Positions 46,838 to 59,895 of a DNA stretch of 64,000 nt are shown here, piece after piece. The stretch's first letter is position 1. Each line of letters opens with the position of its first letter. This stretch comes from Coprinellus micaceus (Eukaryota; Basidiomycota; Agaricomycetes; Agaricales; Psathyrellaceae), in assembly GCA_951394405.1 (NCBI GenBank), contig OX596334.1:248001-312000 (forward strand), written 5' to 3'. The notes beneath the pieces are model-generated. The model made no database searches. It was not told where the DNA came from and saw only the letters and a program-made list of their open reading frames with translations. The position numbers and the translations under genes were made by a program.

Positions 46838-48996
46838 TCACCTCGCACCATACCTCCAAACCCCACCCACGACCTTCCACCTCAAGTCATCGACTCTTCT
46901 CAGTTTCACAAGATGAGTAACAATGAACCCATGGCTAACCGCAAAATGCGCCATCACCAACTTCACATTCACTCCGCCCATCGGCCCATACTCCTGCTCA
47001 TCCACAGGGACCAATTCCACCGCATTATCCAAATCATCCAAGGTATGATTCGGGTTCGTATCCACCCCACCTCCCTTGCGACTCTCCTCCCTCATCAACT
47101 CCTCGATTGCCACCTCCTCCATATAGTCTGCCAAAAACTCCAGCCACCTCTTCGGCGGGACCCTGACGAAGCCATCGCCTTCAGGTGTTATCGCCGCCCA
47201 CTCGCCCGGGTACTGCACCCTATCGCCGTCCGCAGACGTATCGCAGTTCGCGGCGATGCGGATATGTTCAGGTTTCCATTCAAATTTGAGACCGAGGAAC
47301 GAGAGGACGGGCATGCACTTGCCCGGTTCGATGTGGTCCGAGGGGTTACCGTATTTAATGCTGCTGTTGTGGGTGGGGAGGTCATTGAACCTAGATTCGA
47401 TGAGAGAGAGGTGGAGGGCGCGAGAGCTGTGGTGATATCGGAGCTCGGATTCCATGAGGTCTGTCGTGTGGTGAGTATGGCTTAGCAAGGGCAGATGAGA
47501 GCATACCTGAGCGTTCGCACCGCGCCTTGATACATTCTAGCCGGTGATATGCCAGCCAATCGGCCTTCTGGCACTCTTGCGAGCAATACGCGACCAGGGA
47601 GCATCCGCCGCAATGCTTGTACTCTGCACCAGGAATATTCTGGTTCCCAGGGCACTGCAGCCAGTGAGGATCGATATTACTGTTGGTAGACATCGCCCAC
47701 CTTTTGGTTGTCGCACACATGCATGCCCACAGACTGGCCCTGCATCTCTTCCCATATCCGCACATTATACGCCGCCCCACTCCAAAACTCCCTCCACGAC
47801 TGCGGAACCACGTCATACGGCTCTGGCCTCCCCGTCTTCGCCGCATCTCCCCACACGTCCAATAGCTCCTTTACCACCGCAGGGTACGTCGTGAACGGAG
47901 CCACGATCGAAGCCAGCACCGCCGTCTCCTCCTTAATGTGCGCGGGGATCGGTGCCTCGAAGGTGAGGCTAACGGTGTGCAGCATCCTCCCGCGTATCAT
48001 CTCGGTAAAGTTCCGCACGACCCTCGCGTCGTCCTGGCGGAATATCCAATCGATCAACGTGACGTTCGTCCCTGCCCCGGGAACGATATTACACGGATCG
48101 ATCTCGACGTGCAGTGCATTCCGGATGTGGCGTTCGAGGACGCGGGAGAAGGTCTCCGGGGCGAGGCAGGTATGGGTGAATCGCCTGCGCATCGGGGGGT
48201 TATCTTCGCAGAGCGACCACATGGTGGACACGAGGTGGTAGACGTAGAAGAGCTTCTTGTAGGAGAGCACGGTGCTGTACCTGGTTGAGAGAGAGCGTTC
48301 GGCCCGACACATGGTTCCCTGAGCTAGAAGCAGGGTGCCACGGCGAGGGTGATGAATGGATACGTGGTCGAAGAGAGCAGCACGGCTGGGTCCGTCTTGG
48401 ACGACGGCACGGAAAAGACAGACGACAGGACATGGGGCGTCATTGGGTGTTTTAGGGTTGTCCAGAAAGGTCCAAGCAAAATCTTGTTCGCGAGGATGCC
48501 ACAAGCTCAAGATCAGGTCGAAGAACATAGGTTCCCGGACAAGCAGAGGGCGAAGCGTCGTTGGATCAAAATCGAACAGATTGTGCAGGGCTGTGATGTA
48601 GTCTGCGACGTGCGCCGGAAAATAGACTGGTTTGTTGTCAGTGTACAGCCTGATCCCCACATCGAGCCAGTACAGCACCGCGTCTGCTCCCTGAACCAGG
48701 TGGGGAAGGGCAGCACCGTGAAGGCTTGGCCGATCGAGGCAGGCCTTCAGAAACAGATGGAGGATGTAGAGACACGCGGTGACCGCGAGTGCCTCTTCCT
48801 TGGACTCGATGTAAGGCCGCTCCGCCTGCATGAGCTCACAGTACTCGAGAGCGGCCTTTAGCTTGCTCAACGTGATATTGTCCGTCGTTGCACCATCTGC
48901 GAGGTCCCTCTAGTCACGGAGAGTCAGATGAGTATCTAAATGGGTATGATCATAGCTCACTATGCGCTTGTCCGACTTTGACGACACCTTGGACAT
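46838..48996 (-). CDS. MYND zinc-finger family protein, complete copy
   Basis: Four exons: 48996-48961, 48909-47701, 47654-47507 and 47460-46838, all in phase, giving 671 residues. The first exon encodes MSKVSSKSDKRI. The long second exon is helical (LKACLDRPSLHG, FFDLILSLWHPREQ, LIDWIFRQDDARVVRNFTEM, SWREFWSGAAYNVRIWEEM) and ends in CDNQK. The third exon is a MYND finger, CPGNQN..KHCGGCSLVAYCSQECQKADW..HRLEC, with the usual C-x2-C, C-x3-C and final H-x3-C pairs. The last exon has HHSSRALHLSLIESRFND and ends VVGGVWRYGAR. It serves as the intact reference for the frameshifted copy at 22223-24277 and the truncated copy at 36154-37198. MYND fingers bind proline-rich partners; the role of this mushroom group is unknown. 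Confidence 0.92.
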
Positions 48997-51051
48997 CGTG
49001 GTTGGGGATGAAAGACCTTGGAGATGAATTACGATTTGGTTGCCTCATTCATCAGCGGTTCTACAAACAAGCTCAAGTCCTGGGAGTTCCCGGCTGTCTA
49101 GACGCTCTCCATTCAGGATTCCAAGCCCCGCGTACCCTCAGTCGCTAGCGAGAGTCTTTCGAGTGTAAGGCGATATGGAGGAGGACAAAGAGAGGGAAGG
49201 ATTGCGTCACCCCTAACACCTGAGCCGCACTGACCGCGGTTATTGCATAATCTGATGCCGGAAATAGCTCAAAAAATGCCAAAAATACCTCACCCGGCCA
49301 GCGCCGGACTTCGGACGAGATAGCACGGAAATTTCCAAACACAGTCAGAAAGGACCAATAAATATGTGGCCGGGCGCCCAAGCGCCGGAATGTGTTTAGG
49401 CGCCCGTATGGCAAATGACGGGTGACAAGAAGATCTGCATGTCGTTGTGAATCTAGCCTTCCACCCGGAGTTACATACTATCGTGTCGTGCTTCGCGCTC
49501 GAGGTAACGGTCAACTTTCTGGTCCCTGGTCGCAAGAAATTTGTTACGACCAGGGACCAGAAACTTAGAATAGCCTTCAGAACAGGGGGTAGCTGGGGGT
49601 GTGTCCAATGGGTCAAACATCTAGATGCCCCAAGGCAACCCTCGGGCGAATTTAGCATATTCGTGGTCCGAGGCAAGAGGTGGCAGATCTGGGAATTATG
49701 GACATGGATCTGAGAGCACTGACGCCGAAATGATCTGAACCGGAAGTTTCCGAAGCACGGCATGAGGTCGGCTTGCCCAGGTATTGGAACTCCCCGGAGG
49801 GGCTCTTCGCCAGCGCCAAAGCATCAGGTTGGCCTGTCCTTGAGCCCGAAAACACATATCTCACTGCACTCATGTTTGGCCCACTGTTGGCATTGGGAAC
49901 ACAACACGTCACGGTCTCGAGGAGCTGTGCTTCCCCGCTCTTGGGAAATGGAGTCAAGTAGAAGAAGAGAAAATCCCGGATGATATGAATCGAAGAATTA
50001 AAAGCAGTCTCAGTAGGGTATGCAGTCTCAACACTCGATAAACTAAGTGGTTTCTATAAAAGTACGTCGGTAGGGGATGGTACAGTTCCAGAACCCGAAA
50101 GTTGAACCATGAGCGGGGTGTTATACATGCCCGAACTTCCATGATGCTTAAAGAGATGTGAGAAAGGTTCGTGCGCGCCTTTCAACGCGTTTAATACAAG
50201 TTTAGGACGCGCCGCAAGACGCGACATTGAGGGAAAGGCGAACCTTGAAGAAAGGCAGGATCTCGGCGGTTTGTCAGATGCCGTCGGAGCTGGATGCACC
50301 GCAAAGCCAAGCAGGGCACGCAAATTTCCTTATATAGGGGGGGTACCAGGGGGGGAGGGGTCGTGAGAACTATGTCCAGGATCGGGGGATCTGTCACCTC
50401 TTGGTCCGAGGAGGTGTGTACAAGCACTAGGTGACCAAAAACAATGTCCCACCCTGTCCGGCAGGAAACCATAACAACCCATCTACCGTATGATATCCCG
50501 CATTCAGGTAGGGTGGAGGCTGACCCCAAAGTCAAACGCATCCGATTCCTCCTCCTCCCAGAACGAATTTCGTGGCCTCTGAAAGGGTGGGGTTCAGCAA
50601 ACAGGCACACTGGAAACGTAAAAGCAACATGGCCATGCAGACCTGGATCTTGTTAGGAATTCTCATACAGAAGTAAGACAAACGAACAAAATGTTGCCGG
50701 GTACTGGCAAGTGAGCCACCGGATCCCAGCCGGCAACTTTGATGGCTTCAACACCCGATTTGTGTGTGAAGATAGGCGCCGACCCCAGATTGAGCTTGTA
50801 GCCCTGGGGCTGCGGTTTCATTTTTTGTGACCTTTAGCACCATGTACTAGAATTTACACCTGGTCGCTCATTCACGGGGAACATTTATTTTAGTCAGTTA
50901 GTATTCATGGTGCACAGTTGCAGTGGTATAGAAGGGGAGGCGGGGGTACAATAATTTGAAAGTCCGTCGCCCCTGATTGGATTCGCCGGGGCTGTTCCTT
51001 CGTCGCTTCCACCGTCACATCGATACTGCGCCGAGGTCAGCGACGTCCAAG
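48997..51051. other. Intergenic with one strong hairpin
   Basis: About 2 kb. It holds the promoters of the flanking genes and the hairpin listed separately. A protein-like open segment at 49773-49961 (PRYWNSPEGLFASAKASG) has no partner exons. G-rich runs occur at 50338-50357. No gene can be supported. Confidence 0.45.
49516..49563. repeat. Perfect 17-bp inverted repeat with 14-nt loop
   Basis: TTTCTGGTCCCTGGTCG at 49516-49532 is followed after 14 nt by its exact complement at 49547-49563. It lies in non-coding sequence. It may be the core of a small hairpin-type repeat or a cruciform-forming site. No target duplication or further extension was found beyond one mismatch. Confidence 0.7.
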
Positions 51052-54000
51052 ATGGACAATGGAACGTACAGCTTTCTCGAACTTCGCCGGAATCTTCAGA
51101 GTCCTACTACTTTCCAGCCTGCATTGAAAAATCCTGCCCTCGATAGTCTTCGACCTCATGGAACACCTTTCAGGGCCAACGCCCCGGCGAAGAGCAACCC
51201 GCCTTTGAGGAAATTCAACCAGGATGATGAGAACAGGAAGCCTCTCTTCGATTTGCTGTATGGATCTCAAGATAAGTCCAAGGCCGGCCCCCAGGTTGCG
51301 ACGGGAACGCCGCAGAGAAAGCCCTTGAAGCAGAAGGGCGGGCGGGCCGAACACTTCGATGGTACGGAGAGTGAGCATGTGGAACACCTTGAGTTTATGT
51401 TCTTGCTCTAGATGGCCGTTCCAACGACTCTTCTCAATCCCGCCTTGAACGGTTTTCGAGCCCTTTGACTCTAGGAGCACCTCCCAGGTCCAGCACTAGC
51501 ACGGCCTGTGGGAAAGATAACGTCGACGACGCGACTCGACATGTACGGGTTGAGGCTATATGCCGTCGATCGTGACCTCGCCGTTTCTCATTTACTTGAT
51601 CTTAGGTGTTTAATTCGTATATCAACCTGAAGGAAGAGGTCAGCCAGCTCAAGGAGCAGAATGAGAGCGTCCACAGGGAGTATGACGAAATGCTCCAGGA
51701 GCGGGACTCTGCCAGGGCCGAGATCAAGAATCTCAACCTTCAAGTGCAGGAGATTTCCGCACAGGCAACTGATTTGCGTCGCACCCTCACATCCTACGAA
51801 GCTAAATTCGCAGAGTCGCATAGGAAAGCAGAGGCGGCCCACCATTCCATTGGCGAGGCAAAGGACACGATTGAAACGCTGACGTTTCGGCTCAAGGAGG
51901 AGAATCTGGAAAAAGAACGCGTTCGGGATGAGATTCGGAAGCTAAAGCGTTCCCTTCAAGACCTTCGATCGAGGTGGGGGTCTCGCTCAAGTCTTTCCTC
52001 TCTGGACCCGCTGATTTTCACCGCGAGTAGCTCTGAAGAGCGGACTGCTTCATACGCTGAGCTCCGGGAACGTCATCAAACCCTTCTTTCCCAACTCCGG
52101 GACTACGACTCTTTGGCCAAGGGGCTCAGGGCTACCGCTTCGGATGCGTTGGAAGGTGGGCCTGTTTGCGATGATGTGAACTGTCGCCTAATAAAACAAT
52201 GCTTCAGCGAACAAGGCCCTACTCCAACCTGACGGATTCCTTACAACTCTGCGGGAATCCAAGACCGTCATCGGCGAGCTGCAAGTTCAGCTCGAGTCAT
52301 GTTCGTTTGGTCGTACTCCCGTGAAAGACCCAGCTTACCCTTCCCAGCTAAAGAAGTGACGAACATTCTGCGGGACAAGTTGCATCACCTTGCTTCCGTC
52401 GTCGCAGAGTCCAAAACACGCATTGAAGAACTCGAGGAAGAGAAGAAGACATCCCTGGCTCAGCTCCACCAAGATTATGAGGACCTGAAGGCTCGCAATC
52501 AGCATTCGATTTCGCTACAGGAGAAGGTAGAGGGCTTGACTGACCGCCTCGTCGTCCGGGAGATGGAAACCTTTGACTATCTGGCGACTGCGGTTGCGAC
52601 TGAAGAGAGACTGGAGGCTGCCCACGCTGAGTATGTAGTCCGGCTTGCATCCCATCCCTTTACTGACTTTGGCAGGTTGGAGCGTTTGAAAGGGGTCATC
52701 TCGCAGTCCGAAGAGGAACTCGTATCGCTTCGTGCCGTGAAAGAGGAGTGCGTTTTTGTCATTACCCAAAGGCGGACACCCTAACACATTTCTCACTAGC
52801 CATTTGAACAAGCTGCTGTCCGCGCAAGAAGTCACTAACGGGAAGGACAAGGAACTATCCGTTGTGCGGTCCGAGCTCAAGTCGGTGCACGAATCCAAGT
52901 CGGAACTTCGTGCACTGTTCGTACCAGGGAAGTAGTGAGACGTTTTCGCTGACATCTCATGATTAGGTGGTTGGAAGCCAAGAAGACCATCGCCGAAAAA
53001 GATGATGAGTTGTTGAAGCGTAACCCGTAAGCGGCTCCTTGGCAGAGAGGGGTAGCAAGGAACCTGACAGCGCCTCAGAAACCCTGAACTCGAAGCTCGT
53101 GCTCAGGAACTCGGTGAGCAGTTGGAAGCAATGCAACGCGACTTGAAGAGGTAAGTCACTCCCATAGTTTCTCCACAATCGGCGCCGTATTGAAGTATCC
53201 TAGCGTGCAAGGGAAGCACGAACAGACCCTTCTTGCCTTGAGCGCAGCGACCAAGGCGGCGGAGGTCGCTCAAGCTCGATGCAAGGAGCTTGAAAGAGCG
53301 GCTGAATCTCAGTACGTGTATTCAAGGCCCTTCCCCCGCCTGTCCTAATCGTGTATACACCAGGGCACTTTCACTCGAAGAGGTCAAGCAGACCCACAAG
53401 ATCGCCCATGAGGTCATGGTAAGGGAGCGAGCCGCCGCTGAGGAGAAGTACGTCCCGCCATTATCCCAAAGTGAAGAGTGAAATTTACCTCTTTCTGCCG
53501 CAGCTTTCGATCGCGATGTGCCCAGCTTGAAGAGACCGCGGCCGAGGGACGTGCCGCATCCGAAAGGTCGTGAGTATCCCCGTTCACGAGCGACGTATTT
53601 GTGTCGACATTCTTCATTGTGTAGTTTCGAGCAACAACGTACTCGCCTCGAGGAGAAGCTCTCCGAGGCCGGCGCGCAAGTAGGCGCTGCCAGGGAAGAA
53701 TATCGGGCGTTGAGGACGCGGTATGTCCCGATTCCTACGTCGTTCCGCCAGACGTTCATATAAGGGGAACCCTGTTAGATGTGAGAAAGAGAAACAAGAA
53801 CTCGTCGAAAGGTATCCGTGCCTTGTGATACGCCCGCTTACCTCCCTAACGAAAAGTATGCGTAGGGATCAGGAACATGTTCGCCAGAACGACGAGCGTT
53901 ATCACAAGCAAGAGGTTTTTAGACGATTTTTCATCTATTACCCTTGGCGTCGCCTGACCTTTCCTAGGCTTCCCGTGTCGAACAGGTTGCTAAACTCGAG

Positions 54001-55488
54001 AGGGAGATGGGGGTATTGACCAACAGGTACTGCCCCATGTCCCGCTTTGTGCCAGGAGGCCTTCACTGATGCCACACCAGCCAAGTGTGCCTGACCAAGG
54101 ACGCAACCAAGTACCAGGTCCGTTTCCTTGACGACTTCGCTGAAATTCTTCTAAAGCTCGACTAGCTGGAGATCGCGAACCACAAGGCCACAATCCGGGA
54201 GCTTGAGGCGGGGAAGATGAACGTCGAAGCAAGCCTGGTATGTTCGCAGTGTTTGTTTGTCGGGTCGTCGGTACTAAATCCCCGAAGGCTTCACTCAAGC
54301 AAGAGCAGACCCAGCTCCTCACCTTGGTCGCAGAGGAGAGGGAACGCCAGAAGGAGACTTTTGAATCCCAAGTCAACGCACAGAAGAAGCTGGTCGAAGC
54401 TCAAGAGCAGCGTGCGTTGGCCGCTCAAACCGCTTTGAGCATTTCTCAGAAGGAGATGCAACGCAACCAGGCGCAGGTATCCGAGTTGACTGCGGAAATG
54501 TCCCGATTGAAGTTGGATTTAGAGGAGCACCAGGAGCTTGCCTTGCGCAAGGATGAGCTCCTGAGTTCCTTACAGCCCACTGTCGAGAAAAAGGAGGTCC
54601 AAGCTCAGCTCGACAGTCTCACCGCAGAGAACGGTCGTTTGAAGGATGATGCTGCGAGACTCGTTGAGCGGTATCGTGAAGGCAATCTGGTACGCATTCC
54701 TTCATTCTTTCCCCCACACTTAGCTCATGTCTCCCTAGACGGATGTCGAGAAGACTTTGATGCGGCATGTTCTCTCTGTCTCCGAGTCCGTAAACGAGGA
54801 ATATTTGGTTCAGAAGGACATCGAGATCAAAACCGTATGTGTCCTGGATCGCCTCTTTGTGGCATCACCCTTCTCATCTACCTTTGAATTCGGCTAGCGC
54901 GATAACCAGTTGCAAGTCATGCAGCAGCGCATCAAGGGACTTGAAAAGACGCTCGCTCAGGTCTTGCGCAATCAAACCGCCGGCCCTGCGGCGAGCCATA
55001 TGGTGAACCTCCAGTCCCTGATGTCGTCAAGCCCAAAAGACCCTCTGTTCGTCGATGCCCTCAAGACGCCCTTGACGAACTCCCAGGCTGCTCAGCAAGG
55101 TCCGATGGTCGACCAGAGGCCTGCCCCCTCTAAAGTCGTTAAAGATCACAATCCTTCCTTGGCGAAACTTATGGAATCGTCCGACGACGAGACCCCACTG
55201 GCGGACATGCCCTTGTCTGCCCTTAGCGACCGCTCTGAGACGAAGAAGAAGCGGGCGAGGATGAGCTCTCCGCCCCCGGTTCCCCCTTCTGTGCAGACGG
55301 CGGCGACGAAGCGCCGAACGAAGAATGCCCCAACTACGAAGAGAAGTGCGAGGACTGCAGCTGGTTCTACCACGGATCGTAAGGCAGGTGTCGATATACT
55401 GCGGGCATCTCTCACTCGACTCCTGATTCTAAACACATTTCTTCAGGTTTCTGAGGACGTTGGCAGGCGCACTTTGAAGCGGAAGTAG
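51052..55488 (+). CDS. Long coiled-coil protein, intron-rich
   Basis: About fifteen or more small exons carry nearly continuous heptad sequence from about 51606 to 54985. Examples are NLKEEVSQLKEQNESVH, ETLTFRLKEENLEKER, KTRIEELEEEKKTSLAQ, QELGEQLEAMQRDLK, QTRLEEKLSEAG-like and VSELTAEMSRLKLDLEE. The N-terminus (MDNGTYSFLELRRNLQSPTT) is a short non-coiled head. The C-terminal exon is disordered, with SSDDETPLADMPLS and then a basic part (KKKRARMSS, ATKRRTKNAPTTKRSA) ending RTLKRK at 55488. Head, long rod and basic tail resemble structural proteins such as synaptonemal-complex transverse filament, spindle-pole or myosin-tail-like proteins, but coiled coils are not diagnostic. Several exon boundaries are approximate. 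The first ATG in frame is at 51052. Confidence 0.75.
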
Positions 55489-56170
55489 ATCGTTGGCTTG
55501 GTGGGAGCTCCCGTTTTGCGTCAGCCCCCGCAGCTCTATTCTTCGCTTTGAGTACTCGTTGTACAAGGACGCACAAGCCCTCGCTGGGCGCAAATGAGTA
55601 CTGATCGTTTCGCCCTGTCGTAATCTGGGAGCTGGAAGATGTAACGCATGAATCGAGGTAGGGACCTGGCTGAGGCGTACTGAAGGGCGTGCCGTACATT
55701 GTAGTCGCCGCGAGGCTCAAACTGTGGTCTCATGCAAGCTGGTATGTGCTATTCCCTGGCTTCCTGCTAAACTTGCTGAGAGGGTTGCTGACTGATTTTG
55801 CTGTTCGTCCTTTCACCGGCGATCTCGCGTCTCCGAGCTAATTCTGACATCCTCCATATTTTCTACCTGGATCGGCGTGGAGTGCTGGCCATCCCATACC
55901 GCACCAAAACCGAACGTCAAGCATGGTTTCCTCCAAAGTTCAAAGCATCACCCATGACGCTGAGTGAATTCACCGGCTTTTCAAACCATCATCCCAGACA
56001 TCCGATTGGCTGCCCAGTTCCGATGATGAGATCAATATGTTCGCAGCCGTGCCCATCTGACCTCGATGCTTCTTGGCCTCCCACATTTCGCCGGGTCACC
56101 TGGGGTGACGCATTTCCCCTATAGACTCTTTCATGGCGCAGAACAACCCAGTTAGATCCGCTCTTCCTCC
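55489..56170. other. Intergenic between the coiled-coil gene and the Zn2Cys6 gene
   Basis: About 680 bases with no supported exon. It should hold the 3' end of one gene and the promoter of the next; no clear TATA box was found. Confidence 0.45.
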
Positions 56171-59100
56171 ATGCCTGTCGACACTACGAGAGTGATCAGC
56201 ACTCGCCGCACCCAGAAACAGATCTCGGAGGAGGAGCTCAAAGACATTGAACTCAAACGGTTACGAGGTGCGTCCCAGCTGTAGAACCCATGGCGAATCC
56301 CCGTTCTGAAGCGCCCTCGCCTTTTGCCAGGGGAGCTATCCTGCGCAGAATGCCGGCGATTGAAGCTAAAATGCGACAAAAAAGTACCTTGCGGCTCTTG
56401 TGCAAGGAGGGGCTGTGAGAGCATATGTCCTTGTGGTATGTTCCGTTGTTTCTGGGGCTAAAGGCTTGACCTCACTGAGAGGGATATAGGTATCTTGTCT
56501 GCGGGCCAAGGAACGCGGTGAGTATCCCCTACCCCGACAGTCCCTTCCTCTGACCCTTCTCCTAGATTCATCCTGGCTGATACGGACCGACTGCATCGCA
56601 AGATATCTGAAATGAGTACACGCATTCGACAGTTAGAAGACGCTTTGGCTATAATGCAGGCCTCGGTCGCCGATGAAAGACACCCACTCCTCGGCGACGA
56701 CCTCTTGAAGATCAAGTTCGGGGGAGAAGCCCTGGAGCATAAAGCTCCTCCGACGTCCACAGAAGGGGGCTCCGCTAAAGAAGAGATCGACGCCCTGGGC
56801 ACCCTGGCATTGGGGGAGGATGGGAATGTGACATACTTCGGACGGTCTGCAGGATCCGAGGTGCGTCACTTGTTTCAGTTGTACAGCGTTCCAGCCCTCT
56901 GACCAACTCGATTTGGTAGACGCTTATGTTGGTAATAGCCTATTCACTGGTCGAATCCCATATCCCCCGTTCTCACCGTCCGCGAACCCCTAGGCTGAGG
57001 CTGGAGAAGATCCCGACGAGGGAGAACACGAAGACGGCCAGGAGATCCCTTTGCCTCCAGAAATCGACCGCCTCTCAGGGGAACTGAGCCTCCTTGCTTC
57101 TCGCCGCCCCAATGCCCATGGCCTAACACTTTTAGAATCCTCACTCCCGGATGACGCCAGAGCACTCACCCTCTGCGAGTCGTACCTCGACCATGCGACA
57201 TTCTTCTTTAGGCCCGTCAAACGCGAGCAGCTCCTCGAGCAGCTCCTGCCCAACACCTACGATAATGCGCACGCAAAAGCCCAAGCTCGAGCAAATGGCG
57301 GCCCTTCAGCCGATCCCCTGGAAGTCGACGATTCTTCTTATGCTCACGCGCTTGCCTCCCTGTTCTTCATCTTCTCCCTTGGGGCGCTCTTCGATATCAC
57401 CTTACCGCCATACAATGCACAAGCAGAACACTTCTATCACGTAGGAAGAGCAGCGCTGTCACTTCGAAAAACCTGCCCTCCCACGCTGGAGACAGTCCAC
57501 GCTGTGGGTCTGATGGCAACGTATCATAGTCTGGCTGGGAAGAAGTACTCTCGAGATAGTGCAGTGCGTCTATCTAATCACCCTTTCCGTAGCGGTTCGC
57601 TCACCAGGGTACCGCAGTGGTGGATCATGAGCATGGCAGCCAAGCTTGCTCAAAGTGTGCGTCCCAAGCCCAATTTTAACCTCGTGTTATGCCCGATTCT
57701 GATAGAATTCCTTTTCTTAGTACGGTCTTCGTGAGTGCTCTTGTTGACCTGGCAGAACATCGTTACTCATGGTCGTCTAGATCGGGATAGTGCTCGTTGG
57801 AATTTGGATCCTGAGACTGTCCAAAGAAGACGGAATCTGTTCTGGGAGATCTTCTCGGCGGACGTGTCACATGTACGTGCACCGCTTGCACATTGGAGAC
57901 TCCTCATGCGACCTTCCCCTGGATAGAGCTTAGCAATGGGTCGCCCTCCCGCCATCCATCTATCATATGTGGACTGCGAATACCCTGAAGACAAGGAGGG
58001 AACACTGAGCGACTCAGGGGAGATCCAAAGTGGCTGTAAGCTTCGCAGCTCTTCGCAGCTCCAAGCGTCACTCTGATCTGCCCACAGTTTGGAGGTTGAA
58101 GCACGACTATGCCCGTGATATCTTCTACTGCGTGGCTGAAGCTACTCTCACAGCAGAAACTCCTAGCTACAAGATCATCCTGGAGCTGGATAAGAAGGTT
58201 CGAGAGATGTCGTTCCCCACCTCCTTGAAACCCTACCTCAGCCCGAGTGATGGAGAAGTGTTGTACTACTCTTCGTCGCTGAGCATTCGCGATTTCTATG
58301 CTAGCCAGAACCGGACAGTCAGTACGTCCCCCCTTTCCTCCATGCTGCTTATGCCTGACGAAACCCCAGTCATGATCTACCTCCATAGAAGCTTCTTCGC
58401 ACAGGCCATGCTGGATCACCCCACCAACCCGCTGCAGAGCGCGTTCGCTCCATCGTTCTTGACGGCCTATCGTTGCGCGTCCATCATAATCAAAGCCACG
58501 GCACACCAATTCGATAGGTGTGAAGAGCTCGCGAAGAGGATCTGGTTCTTGCTCTACCATACGTTCTCAGCTGCCGTACGCCCTTATCTATTCGATAGAC
58601 TGATGCTAAGCCTGACACCACGAGCTAGATTATAGTTGGGACGATCGTTACTCGGTGTCCTACGTCAAGTATGGCGGCAAACGCGTTGAAGGACCTGGAT
58701 ATGGCAGTCCTCCTCTTCCAGAAGGCCGCCCCTCAGTCACAACGGGCTAGGATCGCCTTGGTACGTGCTTCGCTGTTCGGCCCCGCAGCGCATCTCACCC
58801 CCTGGTTAGGCGGTTCTCAAGCGGCTCCATGACAAAGCAACGAAAGTATTCAATGCCCAGCCTGATGAAATAACCTCTGCAACGGAAGAAACCGCTAATG
58901 ATGTAAGTGTTGCCTACCTCCAAACTCCTTCCTCTCACCCATCTCTTCCATAGTCTGAGGAGACTGGCGACATCGACCTGGCTATTTTCGGAGGGCAGGC
59001 TCGCGTCTTGACCAAGAAGTGCCGACGCCGCGACAGTGTCAGCGTCTCGAAACGGGCAAGCGCGTCTCCGAGCAACACTAGCGAGGATCCAGGGGCCCAT

Positions 59101-59895
59101 ACCCCTCCTTCACCCACTTCCGTCGTCCCACCGACGAACGATACGCTCTCGCTCCCGCCACCTCAACAGCATACCCCGCAGCCTTCAAGTAACCTGGGAT
59201 CGTCCCCGTACCACCACTTCACCTCCCCTCCCAATCCGTTGACCCTTACCACTGAACCGACATTCCCTCCGGCTCACGATTCCGCGGCTTATAACGACTT
59301 CCTCACGATGCTTGCCACTAGCCCGACAGGATACAGAGCACCCCGGCCTCCTCCCCGACAGCAAGCTTCCAGTGGCTGGGACCCTGCCACTGCGTGGGCA
59401 GCACAGTGGGACCCAATACCGGACACATCATTTGCCTCTACCCCCAACATGGATGTTACAGATTGGTCTGCCGCATTCCTGGGAGTTCCAATCGCCGGTC
59501 CGTCCGGTCAAAACTCTCAGTCGACCGACGTCCCTATGGCGAACGCAAGCCTCTACAGTGGGTCCGATGGTGTCCCACCACCCTCATCGTCGTCCAGCAA
59601 CGCCAACCTCCCAGCCTATCAATTTGACCTCCAGGAGAATGTGGCGCTATTGTCGTCGTTTGGGTTGATATCCCAGAATCTGAAAGCTCAGGCACAAAGG
59701 GGTAATCCCTCGTCCTCGTCATCTGCCATGATGCTGGACATGCACGGACAGGACAGGCAGCAGCTCGCCCACGTCCTGAACCCCGGTGCTGTCGAGCTCG
59801 GGTTGAGCGGGGAGTCAAGGTTGGATTCGAATTGGTTAGCATTCATGAAGGATTGCGGTATTCTGGGATCTCCGGATCCCATGGCTCTGCCATAG
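56171..59895 (+). CDS. Zn2Cys6 fungal transcription factor with Fungal_trans domain
   Basis: The start MPVDTTRVISTRRTQKQ at 56171 leads through short introns in phase to the binuclear zinc cluster, residues about 37-65: CAECRRLKLKCDKKVPCGSC followed by ARRGCESIC (C-x2-C-x6-C-x5-C-x2-C-x8-C). A linker and likely dimerisation coil follow (DTDRLHRKISEMSTRIRQLE). From about 57050 the fungal-specific transcription factor middle homology domain is present: CESYLDHATFFFRPV, LASLFFIFSLGALFD, VGLMATYHSL, QRRRNLFWEIFSADVSH, GRPPAIHLSYVDCEYPED. The C-terminal third (59100-59895) is Ser/Pro/Gln-rich, as activation regions are, and ends ILGSPDPMALP. It should bind DNA in the nucleus; its targets are unknown. 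The complete order of domains suggests a functional gene. Confidence 0.93.

Noticed and set aside
46772..48861. Plus-strand open frames of up to 237 codons
   Set aside because: Antisense to the complete MYND gene, with no motif of their own.
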